A stretch of 64,000 nt of DNA from CAWCWK01 sp963842125 (GTDB lineage: Bacteria; Pseudomonadota; Alphaproteobacteria; Rhizobiales; CAWCWK01). The notes below the pieces were generated by a model that did not search any database, had not been told where the DNA came from, and saw only the letters and a program-made list of their open reading frames with translations. This document shows positions 51,207-59,397 of this stretch, one piece after another. Both the position numbers and the translations under genes were made by a program. The DNA lies in assembly GCA_963842125.1 (NCBI GenBank), contig CAWJFE010000001.1:1054001-1118000 (forward strand). The letters run 5' to 3'. Numbering within the stretch: the first letter of the stretch is position 1; the number at the start of each line of letters is the position of its first letter.

Positions 51207-51818
51207 ATGAACGATGCCTTCGCGGCCGCTTCGGTCACCACCCTGATCGTCTTCCTCGTGCTGGGTTACCTGCTCGGCTCCATCCCGTTCGGTCTGGTCG
51301 TGACCAAGCTCGGCGGCCACGGCGACATTCGCCAAATCGGTTCCGGCAATATCGGCATGACGAACGTGCTACGGACCGGCCGCAAGGATCTGGCCGCCCT
51401 CACGCTGCTGGGCGATGCCGGCAAGGGCCTGATCGCGGTCGAACTGGCGATGCTCTATGGCGGCATGGCCGCGATGGTCGCAGCCGGTATCGGCGCCTTT
51501 CTCGGACACCTCTACCCCGTCTGGCTGCGCTTCAAGGGCGGCAAGGGTGTGGCGACCTATCTCGGCATCCTTCTCGGTTTCAGCGGATGGGCCGCGCTCG
51601 TCTTCGCGGTCCTCTGGATCGGGACGGCGGCGCTGACGCGCTTCTCGTCGCTCTCGGCGCTTGTGGCGGCGCTGGGCGCGCCGATCGCGCTCCTCCTTCT
51701 CGGGCAGACGGTGGCGGCGCTCCTCTTCGCCACCCTCAGCGTCCTTCTCTTCGCCAAGCACCGCGAGAACATCGCTCGTCTCCTCGCCGGAACGGAGAGT
51801 CGGATCGGCGCGAAATGA
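51207..51818 (+). CDS. plsY: Glycerol-3-phosphate acyltransferase PlsY
   Basis: A 203-residue inner-membrane acyltransferase with five hydrophobic segments that transfers acyl from acyl-phosphate to glycerol 3-phosphate, the first step of phospholipid synthesis. The three family motifs are visible: LLGSIPFGLVVTKLGG with HGDIRQIGSGNIGMTNVLRTG, LGDAGKGLIAVEL, and FLGHLYPVWLRFKGGKGVATYLG. It has its own leader of 134 bp after pyrX and is followed after 28 bp by dprA, an arrangement common in alphaproteobacteria. Confidence 0.94.
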   Translation: MNDAFAAASVTTLIVFLVLGYLLGSIPFGLVVTKLGGHGDIRQIGSGNIGMTNVLRTGRKDLAALTLLGDAGKGLIAVELAMLYGGMAAMVAAGIGAFLGHLYPVWLRFKGGKGVATYLGILLGFSGWAALVFAVLWIGTAALTRFSSLSALVAALGAPIALLLLGQTVAALLFATLSVLLFAKHRENIARLLAGTESRIGAK

Positions 51819-51846
51819 TGCGGGTGGCTACGAAAGTCCTTCATGC

Positions 51847-53046
51847 ATGGAAGGTTCTTGGCGCGTGAGGGACGTCGAGCAGACCGATCTCGTGGACTGG
51901 GACGAGTCCCGCCCCTGGCCGATCCGCCTCACCGACGAGCAACGGCTCGACTGGCTGCGTCTCATCCGGTCCGAGCGTATCGGCCCGGCGACGTTTCGCA
52001 GCCTCTTCAATCATTATGGCAGCGCTCGCGCGGCGCTCGATGCCCTGCCCGACCTCGCCGCCCGGCGCGGCGCGAAGCGACGCATCCGCATCTGCCCGGA
52101 GGCGACGGCCCGGGCCGAGATGGAGGCGTGCGCCCGGCTCGGCATCGCGCTCGTCGCGCCCGGCGAGGCAGACTATCCGCCGGCCATGCGCCACATGCCG
52201 AGCCCGCCGCCGCTTCTCGCCGTGCTCGGGCAGACCAAGGCTCTGCGCCGTACCGCCATCGCCATCGTCGGTCCGCGCAACGCTTCGGCGGTCGGCATCA
52301 AGTTCGCCGGCCAGATCGCGGCCGAGCTGTCGGAGGCCGGCCTTCTCGTCGTCTCCGGCCTCGCGCGCGGCATCGACGGCGCGGCCCATGCGGCCAGCCT
52401 GCAGCGCGGCACGGTCGCCTCGCTCGCTGGCGGTCTCGACCGGATCTATCCGCCCGAACACGACGACCTCGCCCGGCGGATCACCGAGACGGGCGTCCTC
52501 ATCAGCGAGATGCCGCTCGGCCATAGCCCGCGCGCGCAGGACTTTCCCCGCCGCAACCGTCTCATTGCCGGCATGAGTCTGGGCACGCTCGTCGTCCAGG
52601 CGGCGGTGCGCTCCGGCTCGCTCATCACCGCGCGGCTCGCCAACGAGATGGGCCGCGAGGTCTTCGCCGTGCCGGGTTTCCCACTCGATCCGCGCGCCGA
52701 GGGCACGAACCGCCTCATCCGCAACGGCGCAACGCTGACGACGAGCGCCGCCGACATTCTCGACGTCCTCGGCCCCCAATTGCGCGAGGACCCGATGGAT
52801 GCGCCCGCCATCGAGGAACGCGCCGAGCCCTATGCGGCGCCGGTGAGCGAGCACTACCCAGTCGAGGTCGGCGACGACGCGGCGACGCGGCTCCTCCGAG
52901 CGCTCGGCCCCGAGCCCGCCGACATGGACGACATTCTGCGCACGGCCGAGCTCTCGCTGCCCGAGCTTCGCGTCGGTCTCTTGGAATTGGAGCTGTCCGG
53001 CCGGATCGAGCGGACGGGCCGGCGGGTCGCCTTGAGGGATATCTGA
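51847..53046 (+). CDS. dprA: DNA-processing protein DprA
   Basis: A 399-residue Rossmann-fold protein that protects incoming single-stranded DNA and loads RecA in natural transformation. The N-terminal SAM-like part is followed by AIAIVGPRNASAVGIKFAGQIAAELSEAGLLVVSGLARGIDGAAHAASL, SEMPLGHSPRAQDFPRRNRLIAGMSLGTLVVQAAVRSGSLITARLANEMGREVFAVPG and GTNRLIRNGA, all classical DprA motifs. A C-terminal winged-helix domain (AEPADMDDILRTAELSLPELRVGLLELELSGRIERTGRRVAL) is present. ATG at 51847 was chosen; the frame is open upstream inside plsY. No other competence gene is in the window. Confidence 0.94.
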   Translation: MEGSWRVRDVEQTDLVDWDESRPWPIRLTDEQRLDWLRLIRSERIGPATFRSLFNHYGSARAALDALPDLAARRGAKRRIRICPEATARAEMEACARLGIALVAPGEADYPPAMRHMPSPPPLLAVLGQTKALRRTAIAIVGPRNASAVGIKFAGQIAAELSEAGLLVVSGLARGIDGAAHAASLQRGTVASLAGGLDRIYPPEHDDLARRITETGVLISEMPLGHSPRAQDFPRRNRLIAGMSLGTLVVQAAVRSGSLITARLANEMGREVFAVPGFPLDPRAEGTNRLIRNGATLTTSAADILDVLGPQLREDPMDAPAIEERAEPYAAPVSEHYPVEVGDDAATRLLRALGPEPADMDDILRTAELSLPELRVGLLELELSGRIERTGRRVALRDI

Positions 53047-53179
53047 GAGCCCGTACGGGCTTCTGAGAAGCGCGATGATGAGCGGGTAGCCTCGTGCTGC
53101 CATCTCGCGGCTGGACGGCTCCCCTCTCACACCGCTATAGCCAAGTCGAGATCGACCACCGCAATCACAGGCCCAGCAC

Positions 53180-53467
53180 ATGTCCGTTGACGAGACGACC
53201 GTCCGCCGCGTGGCCAAGCTCGCGCGGATCCGGCTCGGCGAGGCCGAAGCGGCCAGCCTGCCCGGCGAACTCAACCAGATCCTCGACTGGATCGAGCAAC
53301 TGAACGAAGTCGACGTCGAGGGCGTGGAGCCGATGACGTCGGTCGTCGCGGTCAGCCCGCGCCTTCGCGAAGATGTCATCAACGATGGCGCCAAAGCCGA
53401 TGTGATCGTCGCCAACGCGCCGGCCTCGGAGGACCGTTTCTTCATGGTCCCCAAGGTCGTCGAATAG
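53180..53467 (+). CDS. gatC: Asp-tRNA(Asn)/Glu-tRNA(Gln) amidotransferase subunit C
   Basis: A 95-residue GatC: VDETTVRRVAKLARIRLGEAEAASLPGELNQILDWIEQLNEVDVEGVEPM and the proline-rich end VANAPASEDRFFMVPKVVE are full-length family features. GatC holds GatA and GatB together in the GatCAB complex that amidates misacylated tRNA. gatA follows, but a small secreted-protein gene (53476-53979) stands between them; gatB is not in the window. Confidence 0.95.
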   Translation: MSVDETTVRRVAKLARIRLGEAEAASLPGELNQILDWIEQLNEVDVEGVEPMTSVVAVSPRLREDVINDGAKADVIVANAPASEDRFFMVPKVVE

Positions 53468-53475
53468 CCCTGTCC

Positions 53476-53979
53476 ATGGCCTCCGCTCCCGCCCGCCTTG
53501 CCAATGTTACGATGCGCTTCGCCCTCGCAGGCGGCGTCTCGCTGCTCTGCGTCGGGGCGGCCGCCGGTGAGGAATTGCCGGTGACGGGCAGCTATCGCGA
53601 TGCGGGAAGCTGCGAGGCCGTCCAAACGATGGCGGCGGCCGACGCGGTCGGTGTCGAGGGCTCCGATGCACCTGACCCCGACGCCCTGTCCGACGAGGAC
53701 CGCGACCGCCTCGGCGATGCCGTCGAGGATGGCGTGCTGATGGACGCCTCGCGCATCTCCGGCCCCGGCGGCTGGTCCTGTACCTTCCCGCAGGTCTGGG
53801 AGGTGCGCGCGGGCGATCGGTGGATGGCGATCGCGGCCTGCGATGGCGGCGACGATTTCTTTCCCGCCGTCATGACGCTGGAGCGCCTGGAGGCCGAGCG
53901 CTACCGCATTCGCCTCGGCGACGGCGCCGATGCCGTCGAGATGGTGCCCTGCCGGATCGATCCGCCGGCGACCCAGTAG
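53476..53979 (+). CDS. Small secreted or periplasmic protein of unknown function
   Basis: A 167-residue protein beginning 8 bp after gatC. A signal peptide is clear (NVTMRFALAGGVSLLCVGAAAGEE, cleavage near residue 32). The mature part is acidic and has four cysteines (SCEAV, WSCTF, AACDGG, VPCRI), which could form two disulfides in the periplasm. Alternating strands (WEVRAGDRWMAIAACDGG, RYRIRLGDGADAVEMVPC) suggest a small beta fold. The family is not recognised. Position between gatC and gatA, with the ATG of the family possibly at the internal Met13, is unusual for a secreted protein. Confidence 0.7.
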   Translation: MASAPARLANVTMRFALAGGVSLLCVGAAAGEELPVTGSYRDAGSCEAVQTMAAADAVGVEGSDAPDPDALSDEDRDRLGDAVEDGVLMDASRISGPGGWSCTFPQVWEVRAGDRWMAIAACDGGDDFFPAVMTLERLEAERYRIRLGDGADAVEMVPCRIDPPATQ

Positions 53980-54026
53980 ACCGGCCATACCATAGACCAG
54001 ACGATACCCCACCCGAGAGACGTGCC

Positions 54027-55502
54027 TTGTCAGATCTGACCGCCCTCACCATTGCCGAAGCTCGCGACGCACTCGCCAAGCGGAACGTCTCGGCGCTCGA
54101 GTTGACCGATGCCTATCTGAACGCGGTCGATGCCGGCGGCGCCCTCAACGCCTTCGTCCTGCCGACGCCCGACAAGGCCCGCGCGATGGCGAGCGAATCG
54201 GACGCGCGCCTGGCGGCCGGCGGTGCCAAGCCGCTCGACGGGATCCCGCTCGGCGTCAAGGACATGTTCTGCACCGAGGGCGTGCGCTCGACGGCCTGCT
54301 CGCACATTCTCGACGGTTTCGTGCCGGCTTACGAATCGACCGTGACGGCCAATCTCTGGCGCGACGGCGCGGTCATGCTCGGCAAGCTCAACTGCGACGA
54401 GTTCGCCATGGGCTCCTCCAACGAGACCTCCCACTACGGCGATGTCGTGAACCCTTGGCGGCGTGCGGGCGACGATGCGAAGCTGGTGCCGGGCGGCTCG
54501 TCCGGCGGCTCGGCGGCGGCGGTGGCGGGGCGGCTCTGCGCGGCGGCGACGGCAACGGATACGGGCGGCTCGATCCGCCAGCCCGCCGCCTTCACCGGCA
54601 CGGTCGGCCTCAAGCCGACCTACGGGCGCTGCTCGCGCTGGGGCATTGTCGCCTTCGCCTCCTCGCTCGATCAGGCCGGCCCGATCACGCGCACGGTGCG
54701 CGACGCCGGCATCATGCTGAAATCGATGGCGAGCGTCGACGACAAGGATTCGACCAGCATCGATCGGCCGGTCCCCGACTACGAGGCCGCCATCGGCGGA
54801 TCCATCAAGGGGCTGCGGATCGGCATCCCGAAGGAATACCGGATCGACGGCATGAGTGCCGAAATCGACGCGCTCTGGGACAAGGGCGTCGAATGGCTGC
54901 GCGAGGCCGGCGCCGAGCCTGTCGAGATCAGCCTGCCGCATACGAAATACGCGCTGCCGGCCTACTATATCGTCGCCCCGGCCGAGGCCTCGTCCAATCT
55001 CGCGCGCTATGACGGCGTGCGCTACGGGCTGCGCGTGCCGGGCGGCGACATCACCGAGATGTACGAGAACACGAGGGCCGAAGGGTTCGGCGCCGAGGTT
55101 CGCCGCCGCATCCTCATCGGCACCTATGTCCTCTCGGCCGGCTATTACGACGCCTACTACCTGCGAGCCCAGAAGGTGCGCACGCTCATCGCACGCGACT
55201 TCACGCAAGCCTTCGAGGATGTCGATGTCATCCTGACGCCGACCACGCCGTCGGCGGCCTTCGGCATCGGCGAGAAGACCGCCGATCCGGTCGAGATGTA
55301 TCTCAACGACATCTTCACCGTGACGGTGAACATGGCCGGCCTGCCGGGCCTCTCGGTCCCCGCCGGTCAGGACGCGAAGGGCCTGCCGCTCGGTCTGCAG
55401 CTCATCGGCCGCCCGTTCGACGAGGAGACACTGCTACGCGTCGGTCAGGTGATCGAGGATGCCGCCGGCGTCGCCCCCGCTCCGAAGGCTTGGTGGGCAT
55501 AG
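54027..55502 (+). CDS. gatA: Asp-tRNA(Asn)/Glu-tRNA(Gln) amidotransferase subunit A
   Basis: A 491-residue amidase-signature enzyme that releases ammonia from glutamine for tRNA amidation. The Ser-cisSer-Lys triad is seen as Lys in GIPLGVKDMFCTEG, the cis-Ser in PGGSSGGSAAAVAG and the nucleophilic Ser in ATDTGGSIRQPAAFTG. KPTYGRCSRWGIVAFASSLDQAGP is the substrate-binding block. Start is a TTG at 54027 (LSDLTALTIAEARDAL); an in-frame extension upstream lies antisense in character to the secreted-protein gene and is not real. The gene converges with the HAD phosphatase gene, 14 bp between stops. Confidence 0.94.
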   Translation: MSDLTALTIAEARDALAKRNVSALELTDAYLNAVDAGGALNAFVLPTPDKARAMASESDARLAAGGAKPLDGIPLGVKDMFCTEGVRSTACSHILDGFVPAYESTVTANLWRDGAVMLGKLNCDEFAMGSSNETSHYGDVVNPWRRAGDDAKLVPGGSSGGSAAAVAGRLCAAATATDTGGSIRQPAAFTGTVGLKPTYGRCSRWGIVAFASSLDQAGPITRTVRDAGIMLKSMASVDDKDSTSIDRPVPDYEAAIGGSIKGLRIGIPKEYRIDGMSAEIDALWDKGVEWLREAGAEPVEISLPHTKYALPAYYIVAPAEASSNLARYDGVRYGLRVPGGDITEMYENTRAEGFGAEVRRRILIGTYVLSAGYYDAYYLRAQKVRTLIARDFTQAFEDVDVILTPTTPSAAFGIGEKTADPVEMYLNDIFTVTVNMAGLPGLSVPAGQDAKGLPLGLQLIGRPFDEETLLRVGQVIEDAAGVAPAPKAWWA

Positions 55503-55516
55503 ATAGACGCGCGCTA

Positions 55517-56260
55517 TCACCCGTCCCCGCGGATGCGGGGATCGAAGACGGCTATCGCGTCCATCATGTCCGCATGGGCGTGGACGATGGCGCGGGCGCC
55601 GACCTGCTCCAGCCGCTTGGCATGGATGTCGGGTTCGGGCGACGTGCCCGTGAAACCGATCGGGATCATGCCGGCGCTCTTGGCTGCGTGAACGCCCGCG
55701 ATCGAATCCTCGATGACGACGCAGCGCTCCGGCGAAATGCCGAGCTTCTCGGCCGCGAAGAGAAAGAGATCGGGCGCCGGCTTGCCGCGCGCCACCTGCT
55801 CGGCCGAATAGACATGGCCGTGGAAGGTGCGGATCAGGTTTGTCACGACGAGACCCTGACGCAGCTTCGGAATGCCCGACGAGGACGCGACGGCTTTGGG
55901 CATGTGATCGAGCGCGGCCAATAGCGCTTCGATGCCCTCGACCGTCTCCAACTCGTTCGCGTAGAGCGCGGCGACCTTCTCGTCGGTCGTGCGGGCGAAG
56001 TCGTCGGGTAGCTTTCGGGGTGCGGCCTGATTGATGAGCTTGGCCGTGTCGGCGGCCGGGCGGCCCGCGAAGCGGCGCGCGAACTCCTGCGGGGTCAGCG
56101 TGTAGCCGAAGCGGGCGACCTCTTCGGCCCAGATGCGCGCCGAGATCGTCTCCGAATCGATAAGCACGCCGTCGCAGTCGAAGATGACGGCCTCTACGGG
56201 CGTCTCCGTCTCCTGCCTGCGCGCGCCGGAGGGATGCGGGTCTGGGGATCTGTCTGTCAC
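55517..56260 (-). CDS. HAD family hydrolase, beta-phosphoglucomutase/phosphatase type
   Basis: A 247-residue HAD enzyme. Motif I is AVIFDCDGVLIDSE (nucleophile Asp and Asp+2), motif II the Ser in AVASSSGIPKL, motif III the Lys in GKPAPDLFLFAAEKLG and motif IV IEDSIAGVHAAKSAGM. The cap is a small helical type as in beta-phosphoglucomutase and sugar-phosphate phosphatases; substrate unknown. The last residues, FDPRIRGDG, are encoded by a palindromic repeat at 55527-55542, a frequent cause of such DPRIRGD-type ends. It is the last gene downstream of the F0 genes on this strand, after a 130-bp gap. Confidence 0.88.
   Translation of the reverse strand: MTDRSPDPHPSGARRQETETPVEAVIFDCDGVLIDSETISARIWAEEVARFGYTLTPQEFARRFAGRPAADTAKLINQAAPRKLPDDFARTTDEKVAALYANELETVEGIEALLAALDHMPKAVASSSGIPKLRQGLVVTNLIRTFHGHVYSAEQVARGKPAPDLFLFAAEKLGISPERCVVIEDSIAGVHAAKSAGMIPIGFTGTSPEPDIHAKRLEQVGARAIVHAHADMMDAIAVFDPRIRGDG
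55527..55542. repeat. Short palindrome forming the 3' end of the HAD gene
   Basis: CCCCGC and GCGGGG form a 6-bp stem around GGAT, within CCGTCCCCGCGGATGCGGGG. It belongs to a widespread class of proteobacterial repeats that encode the DPRIRGDD-type peptide. It may also help terminate the convergent gatA transcript. Confidence 0.65.
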
Positions 56261-56390
56261 GCGTTCTGCCTGCAGGATGGGGCCGCCATATCCGGCTCAA
56301 CGCATGATACCGCGAAAATCCTAGCGGGCCCTTGCCCGCTCCGAAGCCCGGTCGCCGGGCCGCCCACGCGAGAGCGACGTGGAGGCAGGG

Positions 56391-56948
56391 TCAGCCGAGG
56401 CGGGCGCGGACCATGTCGATGGAGTTGTCGATGGTGCGGGCACCGGTATCGCCGCGCATCTCCTCGCGCAGCATCGCCTCGGCGGCCTTGGCGGCGGCGT
56501 CGGCGGCAGCGCGGCGGACATCGCTGAGCGCCTGGGCTTCGGCCTGTTCGATGCGCAGCGTCGCGGCCTGGGTGCGGCGCTCCAAGGTCTCGTTCATCTT
56601 GACCTTGGCGTCCGCCGCCATCGCTTCGGCGTCGCGCTTGGCGGAGGCGATGATGGCGTTCGCCTCGGCTTCGGCCTCCCGGGTGCGTCGCTCGTAGGAA
56701 GCGAGCGTCTTCTGCGCCTCCTCGCGAAGCACGCGGGCCTCTTCTATCTCGTTCTCGATGCGCGCACGGCGCTGGTCGAGCGATCCGGCGATCGCCTGCG
56801 GCACGCGCAGATAGGTCAAAAGACCCCAGAAGGAGAAGAACGCGGCACCGACCCAGAAATCCGTGCCGGTGTAGAAGCCGCCGAGGACGAGGACGGCCAA
56901 CGTGCCGACGATGGCGACGAGAAGGCCGTTGATGACATCGCGGTTCAT
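56391..56948 (-). CDS. atpF: F0F1 ATP synthase subunit b
   Basis: A 185-residue b subunit. One N-terminal membrane helix (INGLLVAIVGTLAVLVLGGF and the following WVGAAFFSFWGLLTYL) precedes a long charged coiled coil (RRARIENEIEEARVLREEAQKTLASYERRTREAEAEANAI). It forms the peripheral stalk with b'. It is the last F0 gene on the minus strand. The genes for F1 are not in the window, as usual in Rhizobiales, where F0 and F1 operons are separate. Confidence 0.93.
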   Translation of the reverse strand: MNRDVINGLLVAIVGTLAVLVLGGFYTGTDFWVGAAFFSFWGLLTYLRVPQAIAGSLDQRRARIENEIEEARVLREEAQKTLASYERRTREAEAEANAIIASAKRDAEAMAADAKVKMNETLERRTQAATLRIEQAEAQALSDVRRAAADAAAKAAEAMLREEMRGDTGARTIDNSIDMVRARLG

Positions 56949-56993
56949 GATCGTGCGTCCTGGTCGTGCCCCCTTCTGAAGGGGCGAGAAAGG

Positions 56994-57689
56994 CTAGTTG
57001 AGCGCGGAAGCGACGGCGGCTTCGGCGCGGGCGCGATCGGGCGCGTGGCCGGTGATCTGCGCGACGATCGCCTGGGCGGCGTCGCCGGCGATCTCCGTCA
57101 CGCTCGCCATAGCGGCATCGCGCGAGGCCTCGATGCGCGCCTCGGCCTCGGCGGCCTTGGCCGAGAGATCGGCCTCCAGCGACTTGGAAAGCCGGTCGTT
57201 CTCGGCCGAGACGCTGTCGCGCATCTCGCGGGCGATGCCGGAAGCACGCGAGCGGGCTTCTGCGAGCGACTGCTCGTAGGACGCCAGCGCCTCGTCGCCG
57301 CGCTTCTGGAGAAGGGCGGCCTGATCGAGATCGTTGGCGATCCGGTCACGGCGCTCCTCGAGCACCGTCGCCACGCGGGGCAGCGCGACGCGGCTGAGGA
57401 AGAAGTAGAAGGCGGCGAAGATCAGCGACAGCCAGAAGAGCTGCGCCGGCCAGGAGCCTGCGTCGAGCTGCGGCATGCCGCCGGCGTCCTCGGCATGGAT
57501 CGCCACGTCCACCGTCTCGTGCAGAACCTCGTCGGCCGGGACGACGATCGTCTCGACCGACTCCTCGACCGTGTCCTGCACGATGACATCCTGCACGATC
57601 ACCGCATCCTGCGCGAAGGCAGGGCCGATGAAGGCGAGGCCGGCGGCCAGGGCCATGACCGAGAGGTGAGGAAGGCGGGACGGCATCAT
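56994..57689 (-). CDS. atpG: F0F1 ATP synthase subunit b'
   Basis: A 231-residue b' subunit, as found in alphaproteobacteria and cyanobacteria with duplicated b genes. A hydrophobic start (HLSVMALAAGLAFIGPAFA) and a repetitive acidic Val-rich segment (DAVIVQDVIVQDTVEESVETIVV) are followed by the true membrane helix in FWLSLIFAAFYFFLSRVALPRVATVLEERRDRIANDL and a coiled coil. The N-terminal 70 residues are longer than in most relatives. atpF follows after 45 bp, which contain a small CCCCTTC/GAAGGGG hairpin. Confidence 0.9.
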   Translation of the reverse strand: MMPSRLPHLSVMALAAGLAFIGPAFAQDAVIVQDVIVQDTVEESVETIVVPADEVLHETVDVAIHAEDAGGMPQLDAGSWPAQLFWLSLIFAAFYFFLSRVALPRVATVLEERRDRIANDLDQAALLQKRGDEALASYEQSLAEARSRASGIAREMRDSVSAENDRLSKSLEADLSAKAAEAEARIEASRDAAMASVTEIAGDAAQAIVAQITGHAPDRARAEAAVASALN

Positions 57690-57735
57690 CGGATCCTTGA
57701 TCGAGACTGGTTGCGAACGCGTGACGGCTGTAGCG

Positions 57736-57759
57736 CCGAAGCGCCCGAGGGCGCTTCGG
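57736..57759 (-). terminator. Strong hairpin after atpE, likely attenuator or mRNA stabiliser
   Basis: CCGAAGCGCCC and GGGCGCTTCGG form a perfect 11-bp stem with a two-base GA loop, 25-48 bases downstream of the atpE stop as read on the minus strand. There is no T-tract, so full termination is unlikely. Such a structure could slow read-through or protect the 3' end and help make more subunit c than b and b'. Confidence 0.6.
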
Positions 57760-57783
57760 TGATGCCGCTGCGCGAAGGCGCGT

Positions 57784-58008
57784 CTAGACGAAGAGGATGA
57801 GCATCGCGACGACGAAGCCGATGAGGCCGGTGGCCTCGGCGAGGGCGAAGCCCAGCAGCAGGTTGGTGCGCTGACCGTCGGCGGCCGACGGGTTGCGCAG
57901 CGCGGCGCTCAGGTAGCTGGAAAAGATGTTGCCGATGGCCAGACCAGCGCCCGCGAGCGCGATCGTAGCGATGCCAGCGCCAATCATGCGTGCGGCTTCA
58001 ACGTCCAT
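57784..58008 (-). CDS. atpE: F0F1 ATP synthase subunit c
   Basis: A 74-residue proteolipid with two membrane helices (GAGIATIALAGAGLAIGNIFSSYLSAA and LLLGFALAEATGLIGFVVAMLILFV) joined by the polar loop RNPSAADGQRTN. The proton-carrying carboxylate is the Glu in ALAEATGLI. It forms the rotating c ring. It has a leader of about 150 bp after atpB. Confidence 0.96.
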   Translation of the reverse strand: MDVEAARMIGAGIATIALAGAGLAIGNIFSSYLSAALRNPSAADGQRTNLLLGFALAEATGLIGFVVAMLILFV

Positions 58009-58159
58009 GGAAACTCTCCGAGTTTATCGTGTGAGGCGAAAGGTGGGATGCGGCGGGCCTGTGCGTGCCTCGTAAAGTCGGCCTGCCGTGAAACGTGACG
58101 CGCTCCCTTATCGGCCCACGGCTTGCGGTGCAAGGCCGGGCCGGTCGGGAAGGCGTGCT

Positions 58160-58936
58160 TTAGTGATGCGGATGCAGCGCGTCGTTGAGATAGATCGACG
58201 TCAGGAGCGCGAAGACATAGGCCTGGAGGAAGGCGATGAGGAGTTCGAGCGCGTTGATCGCGATCATCAGCGAGAAGGGCAGGATGCCCGCAACGCCCAT
58301 CAGGACGACGAAGCTCGCGAAGACTTTGATCACCATGTGGCCCGCGACCATGTTGGCGAAAAGCCGCACGGCGAGGCTGAACGGGCGGATGAGGTAGGAG
58401 ACGACCTCGATCGGCACCAGGATCGGCAGCAGCCAGCCGGGCACGCCCGACGGCGCGAAGAGGCGGAAGAAGCCCGTGCCGTGCTTGATGAAGCCGATGA
58501 CCGTGACGACGGTGATCGAGAGGAGGCCGAGCGCGAGGGTGATGATGATATGGCTCGTCGACGTGAACGAATAGGGAAAGAGACCCAGAAGGTTCAAGAA
58601 GAGGATGAACATGAAGAGCGTGAAGATGAAGGGAAAATATTTCAGCCCTTCCGATCCCGCATTGTCGCGCACCAGGCCCGCGACGAACTCGTAGGAGAGC
58701 TCGGTCACCGACTGCATCCGGTCCGGCACCAGGGCGCGGCCTCGCATGGAGAGCATCATGAAGAGGCCGACCAGCGCCGTGCCGATGACCATGAAGAGGG
58801 CGGAGTTGGTGAACGAGATGTCGAGGCCGAGAAAGTTCAGCTCGATCAGCCGATCGATGTCGAACTGGCTCAACGGGTCGATGGCCGCCTGCTGGACCGC
58901 GCCCTCGACCGTCTCTGCGGCGAATGCCTGTGTCAC
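58160..58936 (-). CDS. atpB: F0F1 ATP synthase subunit a
   Basis: A 258-residue membrane subunit that forms the two proton half-channels. SFTNSALFMVIGTALVGLF, FIFTLFMFILFLNLLGLFPYSFTSTSHIIIT and the key helix YLIRPFSLAVRLFANMVAGHMVI, with the essential Arg, are present, followed by NALELLIAFLQAYVFALLTSIYLNDA. Length is normal. It follows atpI after 77 bp. Confidence 0.96.
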   Translation of the reverse strand: MTQAFAAETVEGAVQQAAIDPLSQFDIDRLIELNFLGLDISFTNSALFMVIGTALVGLFMMLSMRGRALVPDRMQSVTELSYEFVAGLVRDNAGSEGLKYFPFIFTLFMFILFLNLLGLFPYSFTSTSHIIITLALGLLSITVVTVIGFIKHGTGFFRLFAPSGVPGWLLPILVPIEVVSYLIRPFSLAVRLFANMVAGHMVIKVFASFVVLMGVAGILPFSLMIAINALELLIAFLQAYVFALLTSIYLNDALHPHH

Positions 58937-59013
58937 TGGCTCATTGTCTCCAAACGCGCCGCCGCACCCACCAGAGTACGAACGGCGTCAGGGGACGGAG
59001 CCTGGGCCGCGCC

Positions 59014-59397
59014 TTAGCGCTTCCCGGCCTCGTCCTGTCGTGCTTGCCGGTGGGCTCTATCAGCCCCGCGAAAGACGTTCAAGAACCCAGCGGCGGCAAA
59101 GAGCAGCATCATGACGATAAGAAAGAGCGGTTTGGTGCCGAACCACGCATCCATCTGCCAGCCGAGCCAGGTGCCGAGACCGATGGCGACGACGAGCTGG
59201 GCCGAGATGCTGAAGGCGACGCCCATCGCGTTGCCGGACTGCGGCTCGGGCCGTGCCGAGCCATCGGGCTTCTTGCCGATGCGGGTGTTGTGCCGGGACC
59301 GCGCGTCGGCGATGCGCTTGCGCAGGATATCCGCATCGAGGGGCTCGTCGTCGGCAGGGGCCTCGACGGGGGCCTTGCTGGGATCGTCCTCGGCCAT
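59014..59397 (-). CDS. atpI: ATP synthase protein I
   Basis: A 127-residue small membrane protein. An acidic N-terminus (AEDDPSKAPVEAPADDEPLDAD) and RKRIADARSRHNTRIGKKPD precede two helices (MGVAFSISAQLVVAIGLGTWLGWQMD and PLFLIVMMLLFAAAGFLNVFR) of the AtpI/Q family, thought to help assemble the c ring. The ATG overlaps the stop of the upstream TIGR02301 gene (TGATG), which links the ATP synthase genes to the ycjX chain. Confidence 0.92.
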   Translation of the reverse strand: MAEDDPSKAPVEAPADDEPLDADILRKRIADARSRHNTRIGKKPDGSARPEPQSGNAMGVAFSISAQLVVAIGLGTWLGWQMDAWFGTKPLFLIVMMLLFAAAGFLNVFRGADRAHRQARQDEAGKR

